Shown in pieces: positions 44,063-54,149 of a stretch of DNA of 64,000 bases (position 1 is its first letter; each line of letters starts with the position of its first letter). The stretch spans positions 1,402,215 through 1,466,214 of the forward strand of contig CAUYUJ010022392.1 in the NCBI GenBank assembly GCA_963575745.1. Reading direction: 5' to 3'. Source of the stretch: Prorocentrum cordatum. Lineage: Eukaryota > Sar > Dinophyceae > Prorocentrales > Prorocentraceae. The notes beneath the pieces are model-generated. The model had not been told where the DNA came from. It did not search any database and worked only from the letters and a program-made list of their open reading frames with translations. A program made the translations under genes and the position numbers.

Positions 44063-45405
44063 TTAGCTGGTTTGCGCATCAGGCTGGCCAGCTTGGCAGC
44101 CACCGCCATCGCACGCGATGAGAACTTCAGCTCGACCATCCCGAACAGCATTCCCCCGATATCGTCAGCACATGCTCGAAAGACGCCCCGCTGTCGGAGT
44201 TCGACCCCCTGCCGGGTGTCCTCCAAAATCGGCGAGGTAGCTGCAGCGAACAAGCTCCCAGATAAGGCGCAGCCTTGAATGATGCCACACCAGATGCGGA
44301 AGAGGACCTTAGTGACACCCGCAGCCCTGCCCCAGGCAGTGACAATAGCTCAAAGAGAGCGTATCGGGGGTAATAAAGCTGACGGCAGCCGAAGGTGTTC
44401 AAGAATGATGAAAAGGTAACTCTGACTGGGGCTGGGGAGCGCTTGTCCAAAATCCAGAGCTACGAGCAACGGCGTCCGCTCCAGCGGGTTGGCATCAGCG
44501 AAGCGGCTCTGGCTACCACGCTAAGCTCCAGAATGTTGGAAGTAAATTGTCGGCCTGGGATGAAGCCCCGCTGTGCTGCCGATGCAGAGCCCTGCACGAT
44601 CGGGGAGAAAGCGGCGTTGAAGGTGGCCGAGATAACTTTCATGTCCGTGTTACGCAGCCCGAGCGTGCGCACCGTGTCTGGGGACCTGTTGGCCCCTCTG
44701 TCGCCATCGTCGCCAGCTTGACAGCCCTCGGGGAGAAAAGGCTTGAAGAGTGTCGCCGCACTGAGCGAATGACCGTTGCCCATCCATCATCCATACACAG
44801 GAGAGCCAGAGGGCCTTCGCGCCCATCTCGTGGGCGGCCCAGGCGGCGCACGGCAGCCCGCCGACACCAGGAGAGGAGCGCGACGGGGCAAATTTGACAA
44901 GCACTCGCTGCAACATCTCAAGAGACGGAGGAGCAAGCCCACCAAACGAACACGGGTGAACGAAGCGTTCAGCATAGCGCCTTGTGCGCGCATGATAACC
45001 TTGGGGAGCGGCAGAAACTGGTGCCCAATAGCGCGCGGGCGCGTCCAGCTTCTCGAGGGGGTCGGTGTAGGCGGCGCCGTCGGCCTCGATGGAGCGCAAT
45101 GCAAGTTTTTTTTTTCGAGAAAGGAACCCAGAGCCGAGCTTTCCGTTGCACCGCAGCGATCGTGCCACCCGATGGGCGCTGACGACCTTCCCAGTGAACT
45201 GCGTCATGTTGTAAGCGCTCCAATTCAAGCTCAGCAGAGCGAAGTTGGGCATTGCCCACCCAAGCCTGAAAGGCAGTATAGTCCGCGATGGTGACCTGGG
45301 TATTTTGTACCTGCAAACACGACCGAGCAACTTCAGATGCATGGCATAACTTCCGCGCAAGAGTGGTGTTTTGTCGCCAGACGCATCATGCGGCTTGACG
45401 AACAA
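43831..45405 (-). pseudogene. LINE B reverse transcriptase
   Basis: The frame 45405-44650 carries the region before the fingers (RYWAPVSAAPQG...VLVKFAPSRSSPGVGGLPCAAW, matching the 'PGxDGxPxxxW' motif). The next (44783-44460) has GANRSPDTVRTLGLRNTDMK and AAQRGFIPGRQFTSNI, the classical 'QxGFxxGR' motif. The palm is scrambled between 44450 and 44260. Motif C is recovered at about 44175-44160 as FRACADDIGGML, an intact A-DD catalytic pair. Typical LINE order; frame breaks make this copy inactive. Confidence 0.85.
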
Positions 45406-46470
45406 AGATCAGCTGGGCTTCAAGGGAGTCACTCTCATTGACCAAGATACTCTGCATTGTGCCAAACGCTGCAGCTTGGACCAAGTCTTTATATCGTAGC
45501 AATTGCCTCGGTGGTGACATGCGCAAGAAGAAATGTCCATCGTTATCGAGAAGCACGCATAGGCGACGTTGAAACTTGGGCCGTTTATAGATATGAGCAG
45601 GGATGGGTTTGCGATAGCCGCCAGCCAGATCTCGATGCCGAATATGAACACGAATTGCCGCGTGATCCGAGGGCTCTTTGGCGTGCATCTCTTCGGGCGT
45701 GGAGACAACCGACACGGAGTGCTGGAGTTGGCGTGACATCCAGTTCGGTTCAGAGAGCCAGGGCCGATCGATCTGCGACATGGCCTTCGTGTCCTGGCAG
45801 TAGCGAGTCGGATCCTCCGACGCGATCTCCAACATCTGACCAACACCGATGACCTAAGCCTAGCATGGGAGCGAGCGTCATTCGTAACTTTGCGCGACTT
45901 TGCTGCCATCGGTTGCGCTAGGTGGAGCGCGTCATGCGCCGCAGAGTCGAGGCCACCACATGCAGCAACTAGACGTGAACTATGATCGAGAGATGCCCAC
46001 TGGATATCAGCCTGAATTGCTCTGACCACCTTCTGAACTTCAGCCACAGAGAGACCATGATTGTGAATGTTGCAATGAATCTCAGCGCGTGCGCCCACCA
46101 AAATTGCTCGCAGGACTCTGCCCCTGATGAGCGGTGTGGGCGACGAAGCACGCGATGAAGGCAATGAAAGCGGCACAATCGTAGCAACTCCGCCCCGTCC
46201 ACGGCCTGTCTCACCATCCCCGTCATTGACCTATTCGAAAGAGCCAAAGACCGTAGCAGCTGGCGCGACTCTGCGCATGTAAAGCTCAAGCTCCCCCTGG
46301 GTCTGGCGTACCTCTTGTATGGCGCCGATGGGGGACGAGATGCCAATCAGGTCCAGGTAGGAGGCCTTACTCATCGAGCGTGCGCCACGGAACTGCAGCA
46401 ACGCCCGAGCATTCCACGACGCGAACGTGAGCTCCTGACAACGCGGCGCTAGGCCGCCTTCCACCTTGTG
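45386..46470 (-). pseudogene. LINE B endonuclease (EEP/APE-like)
   Basis: Frame one (to 46231) has LTFASWNARALLQF (the 'WNxR' opening) and IGAIQEVRQTQGELE, where QEVR supplies the metal-binding Glu. The next pieces (46176-45840) have GRVLRAILVGARAEIHCNIHNHG, resembling the central 'xxNxHxxG' strand, and VAACGGLD where 'GDFN' is expected. The last frame (45835-45386) has IDRPWLSEPNW and EPSDHAAIRV, the terminal 'SDHxxI' motif with its catalytic His intact. The three frames are collinear and together cover the whole fold. Confidence 0.78.
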
Positions 46471-46492
46471 GTAGAAGATGTCGTCGTACTTG

Positions 46493-47661
46493 CTAAAGAG
46501 ACCACTCTGGCTCCGCGTTGGGCTTGAAGATGTGGCCAATCGACTTGTTGATACCAACACGCGTCCAGCCCCGAGAGGTGAGCGCGGCATGAAAGTAGCA
46601 GAGCACGGGGTCGCGGCCAGGCTGAGGTTCGAGTCGCAGCACGGGGTTCCAGTTCTCAGATAACCAACCATTCTGCCGATCGAAGAAGCACTTGCACTGC
46701 GGGTGTATCTCACGAAGCACGCTCGTAACCTTCTTGCCAGCGATCTCAAGCTTGATCTGGTACGGCGACTTATCTGGCCCGATGTGCAGCTGCGTTGAGC
46801 CGCCAGGGGCAGCTGGCACAGGAAGCGCATCCACTGGCCCTTGCCGAGGCGAAGCGCAGCCAGGGCCTGGGAGACGCGCTTGCAGGCGAGGCCGACGGCG
46901 CCTGTGAACTAAATGACGAAAATTCGGTCCTGTTCATCTCCTTCAATCTTGAAGCCTTCGATCTTCGCGTCTTGGAGCCATTTCTCGACTGAGGTGACCA
47001 CATCCTTCTTACAAACCATCGTGGGCGCGACGGTTTTGAGGATGGTGCCGTCAACGCTGCGCTTGAAGCCAATGCTGGCGGGCTTGGGAGGCTGCGGGAC
47101 TTTGTTGGCCATGGCGAGCTCCTTGCGCATTTCCTCCAACGAGCTCTGCATGTCGGCAAACTGCCTGGCGAGGGTCTCGGTGCGAGCGTCCACGTCGTCG
47201 ATCTTGGCAGCCACGGTGTCCAACTGGCGCTGGATGCGCTGCTCGAGATCGTTGAGTTCCGTTCGCAACTGAGCCTCCATTTCGTTCTTGCAGTTCCCAG
47301 GGACGGCCTTGATCGCGTTCTCGAGTTTGTGGACGGCAGCCATAACTGGGTCCACAGCCTTGCCAGCAGCGTCGGCCGCGGAGGCAGCAGCGATAGAGGC
47401 CAGGTCGTCCTTGAGGGTCTTGAACTCCTGCGGGAGGCGCTTGCCGAGCTGCTCGGCAATGAGGCCATTGATGTGGGCGCCCCAGTCATCGTCGGCCATG
47501 TCGTATGCCTCATCTTCAGCATCGGAGCCGCGACGGCTCGACCTTGAGCGATCATCATCCACCCGACCGCCAGCAGGAACATAATCATCAGCACCACCCC
47601 GCGCAGCTGCTGGGCGCCCCGCTGCAAGAGGTTTCTTCTTGCGCTTTGGGCGCTCCGCCAT
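46493..47661 (-). pseudogene. LINE B ORF1 (coiled coil plus RNA-binding-like C-terminus)
   Basis: Starts at 47661 with a basic head (MAERPKRKKKPLAAG), then an acidic patch and a long coiled coil (about residues 85-175: LGKRLPQEFKTLKDDL, LENAIKAVP, LRTELNDLEQRIQRQLDTV, LARQFADMQSSLEEM). The frame closes at 46909, but the protein clearly continues in other frames: FTGAVGLACKRVSQALAAL, then PDKSPYQIKLEIAGKKVTSV, CKCFFDRQNGWLSENWNPV and FHAALTSRGWTRVGIN to 46493. The layout (basic head, trimer-type coiled coil, compact basic C-terminal domain) is that of LINE ORF1 proteins, which coat the RNA. The start fits the first good ATG after the leader, though an ATG directly after the DinoSL opens a different, short frame. 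Confidence 0.75.
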
Positions 47662-47848
47662 TCGGGGGCATGCGCGGGACGCGCGCGCCGAAGCTCGACG
47701 CGTTGGACCGACAGGAACGGGAAACGCCTCCGTTTACCCACCGACCCGAGCGCAGGGAAGGTGGACGAAAGAGAGAGCGCCAGACTTCAAGAAGTCTTGC
47801 CAGCCGCGGACTAGCGGTATCCACTGGGTTTCCAGGGGAAACTTGCAT

Positions 47849-47870
47849 CTTGAGCCAAAATGGCTACGGA
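47849..47870 (-). other. Dinoflagellate spliced-leader (DinoSL) sequence
   Basis: All 22 positions match the canonical DinoSL as I know it (D-CCGTAGCC...TTTTGG...CTCAAG with D = T). It is followed directly by ATGCAAG. In living cells this sequence is added to mRNA by trans-splicing, so its presence in DNA marks reverse transcription of a mature mRNA. Its outer edge touches the GGA tract. Confidence 0.93.
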
Positions 47871-48045
47871 AGGAGGAGGAGGAGGAGGAGGAGGAGGAGG
47901 AGGAGGAGGAGGAGGAGGAGGAGGAGGAGAGGAGGGAGGAGGAGGAGGAGGAGGAGGAGGAGGAGGGGGAGGAGGAGGAGGAGGAGGAGGAGGAGGAGGA
48001 CGGGGAGCAGGAGGAGGAGGAGGAGGAGGAAGAGGAGGAGTTCCT
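47869..48045. repeat. (GGA)n tract at the 5' end of LINE B
   Basis: About 175 bp of GGA starting at the outer edge of the DinoSL. Confidence 0.96.
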
Positions 48046-48049
48046 CGCT

Positions 48050-48806
48050 GGTGCCGGCCCTCGCCCAGGCCTCGACACGCAGTTGCCCTCGCTCGCCGTC
48101 AAGGCAGAGGGGGCGCGACAGCTCTCGGGGGCGGGGAAAGATCTCGCGGGCGTCTGCGGCGTTGGGGGCCCCGTCCAAGAGCAGGGTGGTCCGGCTGGCC
48201 GAGGCCCCGAAGGCCCTGGAAGACGCGACCAAGGCCTATGATAGAGCCTTCGGCCTGGAGGAGACGATGCGCCTCAAGCTCGAGCAGGCGGAAAACAAGC
48301 TGCTGAAGACGGCGCAGATCGTGGCGGACGTCGAGCAGCTGGTCGAGTCCATCACGGCAGAAGGCACGCAGAAGAAGGGCCTCCAGCACCACATCATGAC
48401 CATCAAGCCCGAGATGCTCAGCGCGGAGTCTCTAGCGGACTTCGGCGCGGCCTTCTGGGTGAGCCCATGCGAGGCGGACCGGGAGGTCATCGAGCAGGCG
48501 GAGCAGGTCAAGAAGCAGATGGTGCACGAGCTCCAACAGCGAACGAGCGAGTTCCTCGGACGGCTCAAGGAGCACTGCCAGCACGCGAGGGACGAGGCTG
48601 CCAGCGACCGCGCCGAGCTGCTCCAGGCCGCTAAGCAGCGCGCAAGTCGGAGGCGCCCCGGTCGCAGCCCGGCCGCCCCGGCCAGGGCTCGGCAAGCGCG
48701 TCCGCGCCCGCGCCCGCCCCGTTCCCCCATCAGCGCCACTGGCAGCGGGAGGAGGTCCAGCGGCGGCGGCGGCGGCCAAGGGTGCGGGCAAGGGCGCCAG
48801 CGTTAG
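48050..48806 (+). CDS. Coiled-coil protein, partial, plus strand
   Basis: An open frame follows the GGA tract with no certain start. From about 48180 it reads RLAEAPKALEDATKAYDRAF, MRLKLEQAENKLLKTAQIV, VEQLVESITAEGTQKKGLQ, then ADFGAAFWVSPCEADREVIE and QAEQVKKQMVHELQQRTSEF. This is a strong heptad-like coiled coil of about 150 residues followed by a basic, Arg/Pro-rich tail. Codon use is C/G-ending, as in the other genes here. A TTAGGTCGG element begins at the C-terminal end and supplies the stop codon. The Ala/Lys-rich DNA beyond the element (48964-49140, GAGAEEQAAAAAAKAVKAA in one frame) may once have continued it. It could be a cellular gene or an ORF1-like retroelement remnant. Confidence 0.5.
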
Positions 48807-48963
48807 GTCGGTCAGATTTTGGGAGATTTGGGGAGATTCGAGCAACGTGAGGTCCTCCTACAGGCGGATTTGGGGAAGAAAATTAAACATCATCCGAAAA
48901 TAATAACAACGATGGAGCACGAACAATCGTCCACATCTTCCTGTAGAGGGACATGCCCGACTT
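48803..48963 (+). mobile_element. MITE, TTAGGTCGGGC family, at the end of the coiled-coil ORF
   Basis: Outer TTAGGTCGGTCAG, then a second internal AGGTCCTCCTACAGGCGG. The right end is TTCCTGTAGAGGGACATGCC and CGACTTG. The flanks are AAGGGCGCCAGCG and AAAGGGCGCTGGCG. Confidence 0.75.
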
Positions 48964-49194
48964 GAGGCAAAGGGCGCTGGCGCGGAGGAGCAGGCGGCGG
49001 CAGCTGCCGCCAAGGCGGTGAAGGCAGCCAGAGGGACAAGAGGCTTGAGCAGGTCGGGGCAGCCAGGCGGCAGCCGCGCAGCTCAGGCGCAGCAGCCGCC
49101 CGTGGGGAGAGTGGAAGGCCAGGGGGCCGGGTCGAGGGCGCGTGCGGCTACCGAGCGCTCGGCCAGGCAAATTCTCAGCTCGGCGGCGAGCAAG

Positions 49195-49337
49195 GGGGGA
49201 GGTGAGAAGGAGAAGGCCTTCTCAGAAGGCGGCGGGACGTCTGAGAAGTGTCCTGTGCCTTCGGGAAAAACTTCGGGAACTTCTCAGAAGGCTGGGGGAC
49301 TTCCGCGCCTTCTGAAAAGGCCCGTCCCGTTTCACTT
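49195..49337 (+). repeat. CTTCTCAGAAGG palindromic element, best dispersed copy
   Basis: Starts GTGAGAAGGAGAAGGCCTTC and ends TTTCACTTTCCCCCCTGG, with all landmarks of the PPPDE-gene intron in order. It lies outside any gene I can support. Confidence 0.8.
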
Positions 49338-49339
49338 TC

Positions 49340-50166
49340 CCCCCTGGGCGCGCCGCCGAGAGAGGCCAGGGGCCTGGTCGAGGGCGTGTCGCTGCCGAGC
49401 GCTCGACCAGGCAAATCTTCATCGGCAATCTCACAACCTGGGGGAACACTGCCAGCAAGTTCGTTCAGGAGTGGGCCAAGTGTGAGAATGAATAACTCGG
49501 TGGACGCTTAGAGCGCAGCATGAGAGGCTGGGGCCTCAAAGCCTGCTTCCCGGGGGCCCGTCAGGGCGAGCGCTCGAAGCAAGGCTCGTACGGATGCGTC
49601 TGTGTCGCGGTCCGTTCCGGGCATCAGACCACATGTTTTAGAGAGTTGGCGAAGCAAGGCGGCGCGTCGAAATCAACCGTAGTCAATGGCAGCCAGACCA
49701 ATTCTTTTCTTGTCACGACAGGATCACAACCACTTGGCACTTGAAGCGAGTAAGTATCACGCCCATTTCTATTAAGAAGGGTCAATCTGATTCTAAAGAG
49801 CTGATGCCAATGAACTTGCCGCCCTGGGCTCGTGTCTTTGTACGCTTCAGGCCCCTTGGGTTGTCTCCGTAGATGTTAACGCGTTCCCCATCAGCATGAA
49901 GCCGGGTCAACCGACTCGGGTTGGCCGACTAGGCTTGAGGCCACAATTGCTACAGTAGAGGACGGGTCCACCTTCTTCAAGTAAGTTTCAGACCCGTCCC
50001 TCAAAAATTTCACACTTCTTAGTCACGGAGCAATTCCATACCTCAGAGGCCTTCGACAAGTGCCAGTTCCTTGGAAGCCCCACGTCGGACAGGTCCTAAC
50101 GCTCCGAGCCGCAGTCGTGCCAGCCATGACCAGAGTCTTGTGCATGCCTGCCCTTTCGTGCATCCG
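49340..50166. other. No gene seen
   Basis: Lower-GC unique sequence with short frames only. GTTGGCCGACT-type short repeats occur at 49905-49930. Confidence 0.45.
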
Positions 50167-50678
50167 TTAGGTCGCGCATGTCCCCCTACAGGCGGATCTT
50201 GGGCGAAAAAATAAAAATACCCTAAAAATATGCAACTATATGCAACCAGTACAAAAAATCGTCCCCTGACTATTTCCCCACATGTTTCGTGGGGACTGGT
50301 TTTCTTCCCTGCCGCGCCGCACCCGCGCCTCACCTCCCTCTCCTCCTATTCCTTTCTCCCCTCACCACCCGCGCGCAACACATGCACAGCACGTACATGA
50401 GACGCGTCTACACATCGCCTCACATGTTTCGTGGGGTTCTGGATTTCTTCCCTGCCGCGTCGCACCCGCGTCTCACACCTCCCCCATCACCCCTTCTCCT
50501 TCTCGCTTGCACACGGACATGCAATACGTATGCGCCACATACTGGCATCCACATGATATGCACGTCCACATACAGCCGTACACGATTCATACATCACCCT
50601 CATTGAGACACACGTCGTCGCACCCTCACCCACGCGCAACACATGCAAGGCACGCACATGGGACACGCGTATACATGC

Positions 50679-51590
50679 GGTCTCTATGCGTTGCAGGCGC
50701 ACACGGCACGGCGGGCGCAGCACTTTCTCGACGCCGCAGAGTGTGCGCAGAACGTCTCGGTAACAGAGGGAATGTGCGGGGGGTGCGGTCTCTATCCGTT
50801 GCAGGCTCGCACGGCGCAGCAGGCGTGTCATTTTCTCGACACCGGAGGGGGTGGACTGGGGGTGCGGTCTCTATGCGTTGCAGGCGCGCAGGGCACGGCA
50901 AGCGCGGCACTTTCTCGACACCAGGAGGGTGCGCAGGGGGTGCGGTCTCTATGCGTTGCAGGCGTGCAGGGCGCGCCAACGACACCAGAGGGAGTGCACT
51001 GGGGGTGCGGTCTCTATGCGTTGCAAACGCGCAGGGCACGGCAGGCGCGGCACTTTCTCGACGCCAGGATGGTGCGCAGGGGGTGCGGTCTCTATGCGTT
51101 GCAGGCGCGCAACACATGGCAGGCGTGGGAATTCTCGACACCAGAGGGAGTGCACAGGGGGTGCGGTCTCTATGCGTTGCAGGCGCGCAGGGCTCGCCAA
51201 CGACACCATAGGGGGGGTACTGGGGGTGCGGTCTTTATGCGTTGCAGGCGCGCAGGGCACGTCAAGCGCGGCACTTTCTCGACACCAGGAGGGTGCGCAA
51301 GGGTTGCGGTCTCTATGCGCTGCAAGCGCGCAGGGCACGGCAGGCGTGGGAATTTCTCGGCACCTGAGGGGGTGCACAAAGGGTACGGTCTCTATGCGTT
51401 GCAGGCGCGCCAGGCACAGCGGGCGTAGCACTTTCTCGACGCGAGGGGGTGTGCGCAGGCGGTGCGGCCTCTATGCGTTTCAGTCGTACAGGGCGCGGCA
51501 AGCGTGGCAATGTCTCGATAACAGACGGGGTGCGCGGGGGGTGCGGTCTCTATCCGTTGCAGGCTCGCACGGCGCAGCAGGCGTATTATT
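50679..51590. repeat. 65/78-bp tandem array (GGTCTCTATGCGTTGCAG)
   Basis: GTGCGGTCTCTATGCGTTGC recurs at about 50679, 50787, 50867, 50944, 51009, 51087, 51165, 51230, 51308, 51387, 51467 and 51546. Spacing is mostly 77-80 bp with two 65-bp units. Minus-strand frames (LQRIETAPP repeats) are array translations. Confidence 0.93.
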
Positions 51591-51734
51591 CCCCAGATGT
51601 TTCGTGGGGGTCTGGTTTTCTTCCCTGCCGCGTCGCACCCGCGTTTCTCCTTCTCCTCCCCACCCTTTTGCTCCTCCGTCTCGCTCGCACTTACACAACC
51701 GCCGTGGCAAGCGTGGCACTTTCTTGACACCGTA

Positions 51735-52015
51735 GACGGGTGCGCAAAGGGTGGTCCCCCACCGTGGTCTCTATCCGTCTCAAGATCGCAAGGCGTGGCA
51801 GGCGTGGCACTTTCTCGACACAGTAGGGGGTGCGCAGCGGGTGGTCCTTCACCGTGGTCTCTATCCGCCTCAGGGTCGCAAGGCGTGGCAGGCGTGGCAA
51901 TTTCTCGACACCAAAAGGAGTGCGCAAGGGGTGGTCCCTCACCGTGGTCTCTATCCGTCTCAGGGTCGCAAGGCGTGGTTCCCCACCGTGGTCTCTATCC
52001 GTCTCAGCGTCGCAA
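51735..52015. repeat. ~90-bp tandem array related to the preceding one
   Basis: CACCGTGGTCTCTATCCGTC recurs at about 51762, 51852, 51942 and 51985 and shares TGGCACTTTCTCGACACC with the 78-bp unit. Confidence 0.9.
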
Positions 52016-52217
52016 GGCAGGCGGATTTTGGACGAACAGTAAGAACAAATCGAACAATGCCCCCCAGAATGCCCAAACATGCTCAACACATCGTGCCTAG
52101 ACTTACAGCAAAACATGTTTGAGTATTCCCCTCTAGAGGGACATGCCCGACTTACTGCCAGGACACTCGGCTCGACCGCGCTGGCTGCAGGAGCCGTGCT
52201 AGTAAAGCCACTTGCCA

Positions 52218-52563
52218 TTGGAGGAGGAGGAGGAGGAGGAGCAGGAGGAGGAGGAGATGTTCAATGATGAGCTGTGTTCCCAGTGTCCTGGCCCTCCCCT
52301 GGCCCAGCCCCAACGGGTGCTGCCTGCGATGGGCACTGAGGTTGCCCTGCCCACCATCCCACCATACACGTCCCCTCTCTTTGTACAGTGGAGGCCGGTC
52401 CACAAGAAACCTTCCACAAGAAACCCAACCCTGAGACCCCAGGACGTCCATTGACTTTTGGTGTGGGGACGTCACGCTTTCCAGAGCAGAACCCTCGAAA
52501 CCCAAGAAACCCAGAGCACCCTGGAGGCAAACAGGGTGTTTCTTGGCATTGGCATCCACTGTA
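52218..52563 (+). mobile_element. GGA tract plus TACAGTGGAGGCC MITE, second block
   Basis: (GGA)n, GATGTTCAATGATGAGCTG and the stretch up to TACAGTGGAGGCCGGTCC (52384), ending TTGGCATCCACTGTA (52563), match 36638-36988 base for base over most of their length. A paralogous block of about 345 bp. Confidence 0.85.
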
Positions 52564-53119
52564 TGACCCACCTTGGGTGTGCACCAAATGCGGGTGCAGG
52601 GCGATGCGGGGGGAGGGCTACCTGTGGGACTTGGCTACATAGAGAGAGAGAGAGAGAGCAAGCCCGCGAGAGGCGACCCCCCCACTAAGATGGGTTCGTG
52701 GGTCCTTCAGCGTGGTTCGGAAGGGAGGACGCTCAAATGATGCCCCCCTGATGTAGCGCGTGCCGACAGAGTCGGCTTGGAGTTATCCTTAGGTAATCCG
52801 CCTCATCCTCCTCCCCCTCCTGCATCTCGTCCTCCTCTGGAGGAACGTAACAATACCGATACCGCTACGGGATGCACTCTGACCCGAATTCCGAGGATAA
52901 TCTAGCCGTGGCGACGAGGGCTCTCCAGGACGAGCAGCAATATCCGTACCTGTTCGTTCTCGGGGTCGCAGTACAAGCCCATAGCCCATGGGCGCTCCTC
53001 GCTTTCCCCCTTCTCCTCCTCCTGCTGCTGCTCTTCTTCGTAATCTTTTTATGATCATTATTGTTTCCTCCTCCTCCTCCTGCAAAACATCTTCCTCCAC
53101 GTGGTGCACGACGCTCAGG

Positions 53120-53616
53120 GATAGATGCACAGAACTATATGGTGAGTCGGAAGCTTCTGCCCACCACTCGGTCGGTGGACGGATCCTTCCCCTCCTTCAG
53201 CAGCCCGAGGGGCTTCTCTCCGCCTTCGTCTCGGGGGCCCAGCCCCCAGGCAAGCGGAGATGCGCAGTGCCGAAATCTGCGCAGGCGGAACACCAGATGA
53301 GAGAGGGGCCCAGAAGCCACAGCCGGTGGCTCCCGTCGGCCATCCTGGCCAGCATGGGCAGCCCCGAACACGGCAAGGCGCACATGGCCCGTACCGATAG
53401 GCCGCGTGCGCCACAGCAGGTGCAGAGGTATACCTTGCACCTCTTGCCGACTGGTTCCACCGCATGCACCGCGGAGGTCAGGTGCAGGGGGTCAAAGCTG
53501 GGGCAGCGGGTCCTCTTGACCCGCTGACAGTCGGGAAGATCACACGGCCCAGGTCTAGTGGGCCTTGGTTTTCCGAGCACGATGCTTTCGAGGCCACAAA
53601 ACCTGCGCCACAACAA
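53120..53616 (-). pseudogene. Cys/His tail fragment, retroelement-like
   Basis: The minus-strand frame (139 codons from 53616) contains two similar units: HAVEPVGKRCKVYLCTCCG followed by MCALPCSG, and HRLWLLGPSLIWCSACADFG followed by HLRLPGGW. Each has His, then about 9-13 residues, then C-x2-C, then a later basic/Cys end. The related ORF at 63101-63970 has one such unit (VDICTVCGGFS...KLCAPC). I believe such units occur at the C-termini of dinoflagellate LINE-type proteins, but this copy has no polymerase nearby. Probably a 3' remnant. Confidence 0.45.
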
Positions 53617-53619
53617 AAA

Positions 53620-54035
53620 CTCCTCCTCCTCCTCCTCCTCCTCCCTTTCCTCCTCCCTTTCCTCCTCCTTCTCGTCCTCATCCTCCTCCCTTTCCTCTCC
53701 GTCCTCCTATTCCTCCTCCTCGTCCTCCTTCCTCCTCCTCCCTTCCCTCCTCCTCCTCCTGCTCCTCATTATTTGTGCTGCTGCGGCCGCATTTTTTAGC
53801 TTCTTCGCACGCGCGAGCGCGAGCGCGAAGAGGGCGCGAGCGCCACTCACGGCGCGCCGGTCGCGAGCGCGTGCTGCCGCCGCCGCGCGGCGTCGAGCAG
53901 CTTGCTCTCCAGTTGCTCTATCTGGGGCCCAGGGGGGGAAGAGGAGGAGGAGGAGGAGGAGGAGGAGGAGGAGAAGCAGGAGGTGGCGGAGGAGGAGGAA
54001 GAGGAGAAGGAGGAGGGAGAAGGAGGAGGAGGGGG
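53620..54035. repeat. (CCT)n then (GGA)n arrays
   Basis: CCT/CTT repeats at 53621-53768 and GGA/GAA repeats at 53938-54030, in inverted sense about 170 bp apart, able to pair. The same CCT-GGA pairing occurs at 21.8-22.3 kb. Confidence 0.92.
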
Positions 54036-54149
54036 ACCAATGGAAACCCAAGGCTCATCAACGATGTTGGAATACACCCCCCCTCCAAGCTCCCTCTTCA
54101 TAGGCCCCTACAAGGTTTCATGTCCACTGTGAGAAGTGCCCCGTTTGGG

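Larger units (their letters stand above)
40003..47870 (-). mobile_element. Nearly full-length LINE with a spliced-leader 5' end (LINE B), decayed
   Basis: In minus-strand order: DinoSL (47870-47849), a short leader, ORF1 (47661 onward), endonuclease (about 46450-45600), reverse transcriptase (45405-43830), thumb and zinc knuckle (44062-42511), and a long C-terminal or third ORF (42361-40043). All parts expected of an autonomous LINE are present and collinear, about 7.9 kb, but at least seven frame changes break the pol frame. The element lies between two GGA tracts (39886-40002 and 47869-48045). Confidence 0.85.
50167..52154 (+). mobile_element. TTAGGTCGGGC-family element expanded to ~2 kb by internal satellites
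   Basis: The left end TTAGGTCGCGCATGTCCCCC, CTACAGGCGGATCTTGGGCG and the right end TATTCCCCTCTAGAGGGACA, TGCCCGACTTA match the 165-bp family members, yet lie 1.99 kb apart. A second left-end fragment (CAAGGCAGGCGGATTTTGGACG) sits at 52012. Between them are two satellite arrays and three copies of a TTTCGTGGGG..TGGTTTTCTTCC block (50284, 50425, 51600). Confidence 0.6.

Noticed and set aside
50282-51735. Long plus- and minus-strand frames with LQRIETAPP or CGLYALQA repeats
   Set aside because: They are translations of the 65/78-bp satellite, open in several frames at once.
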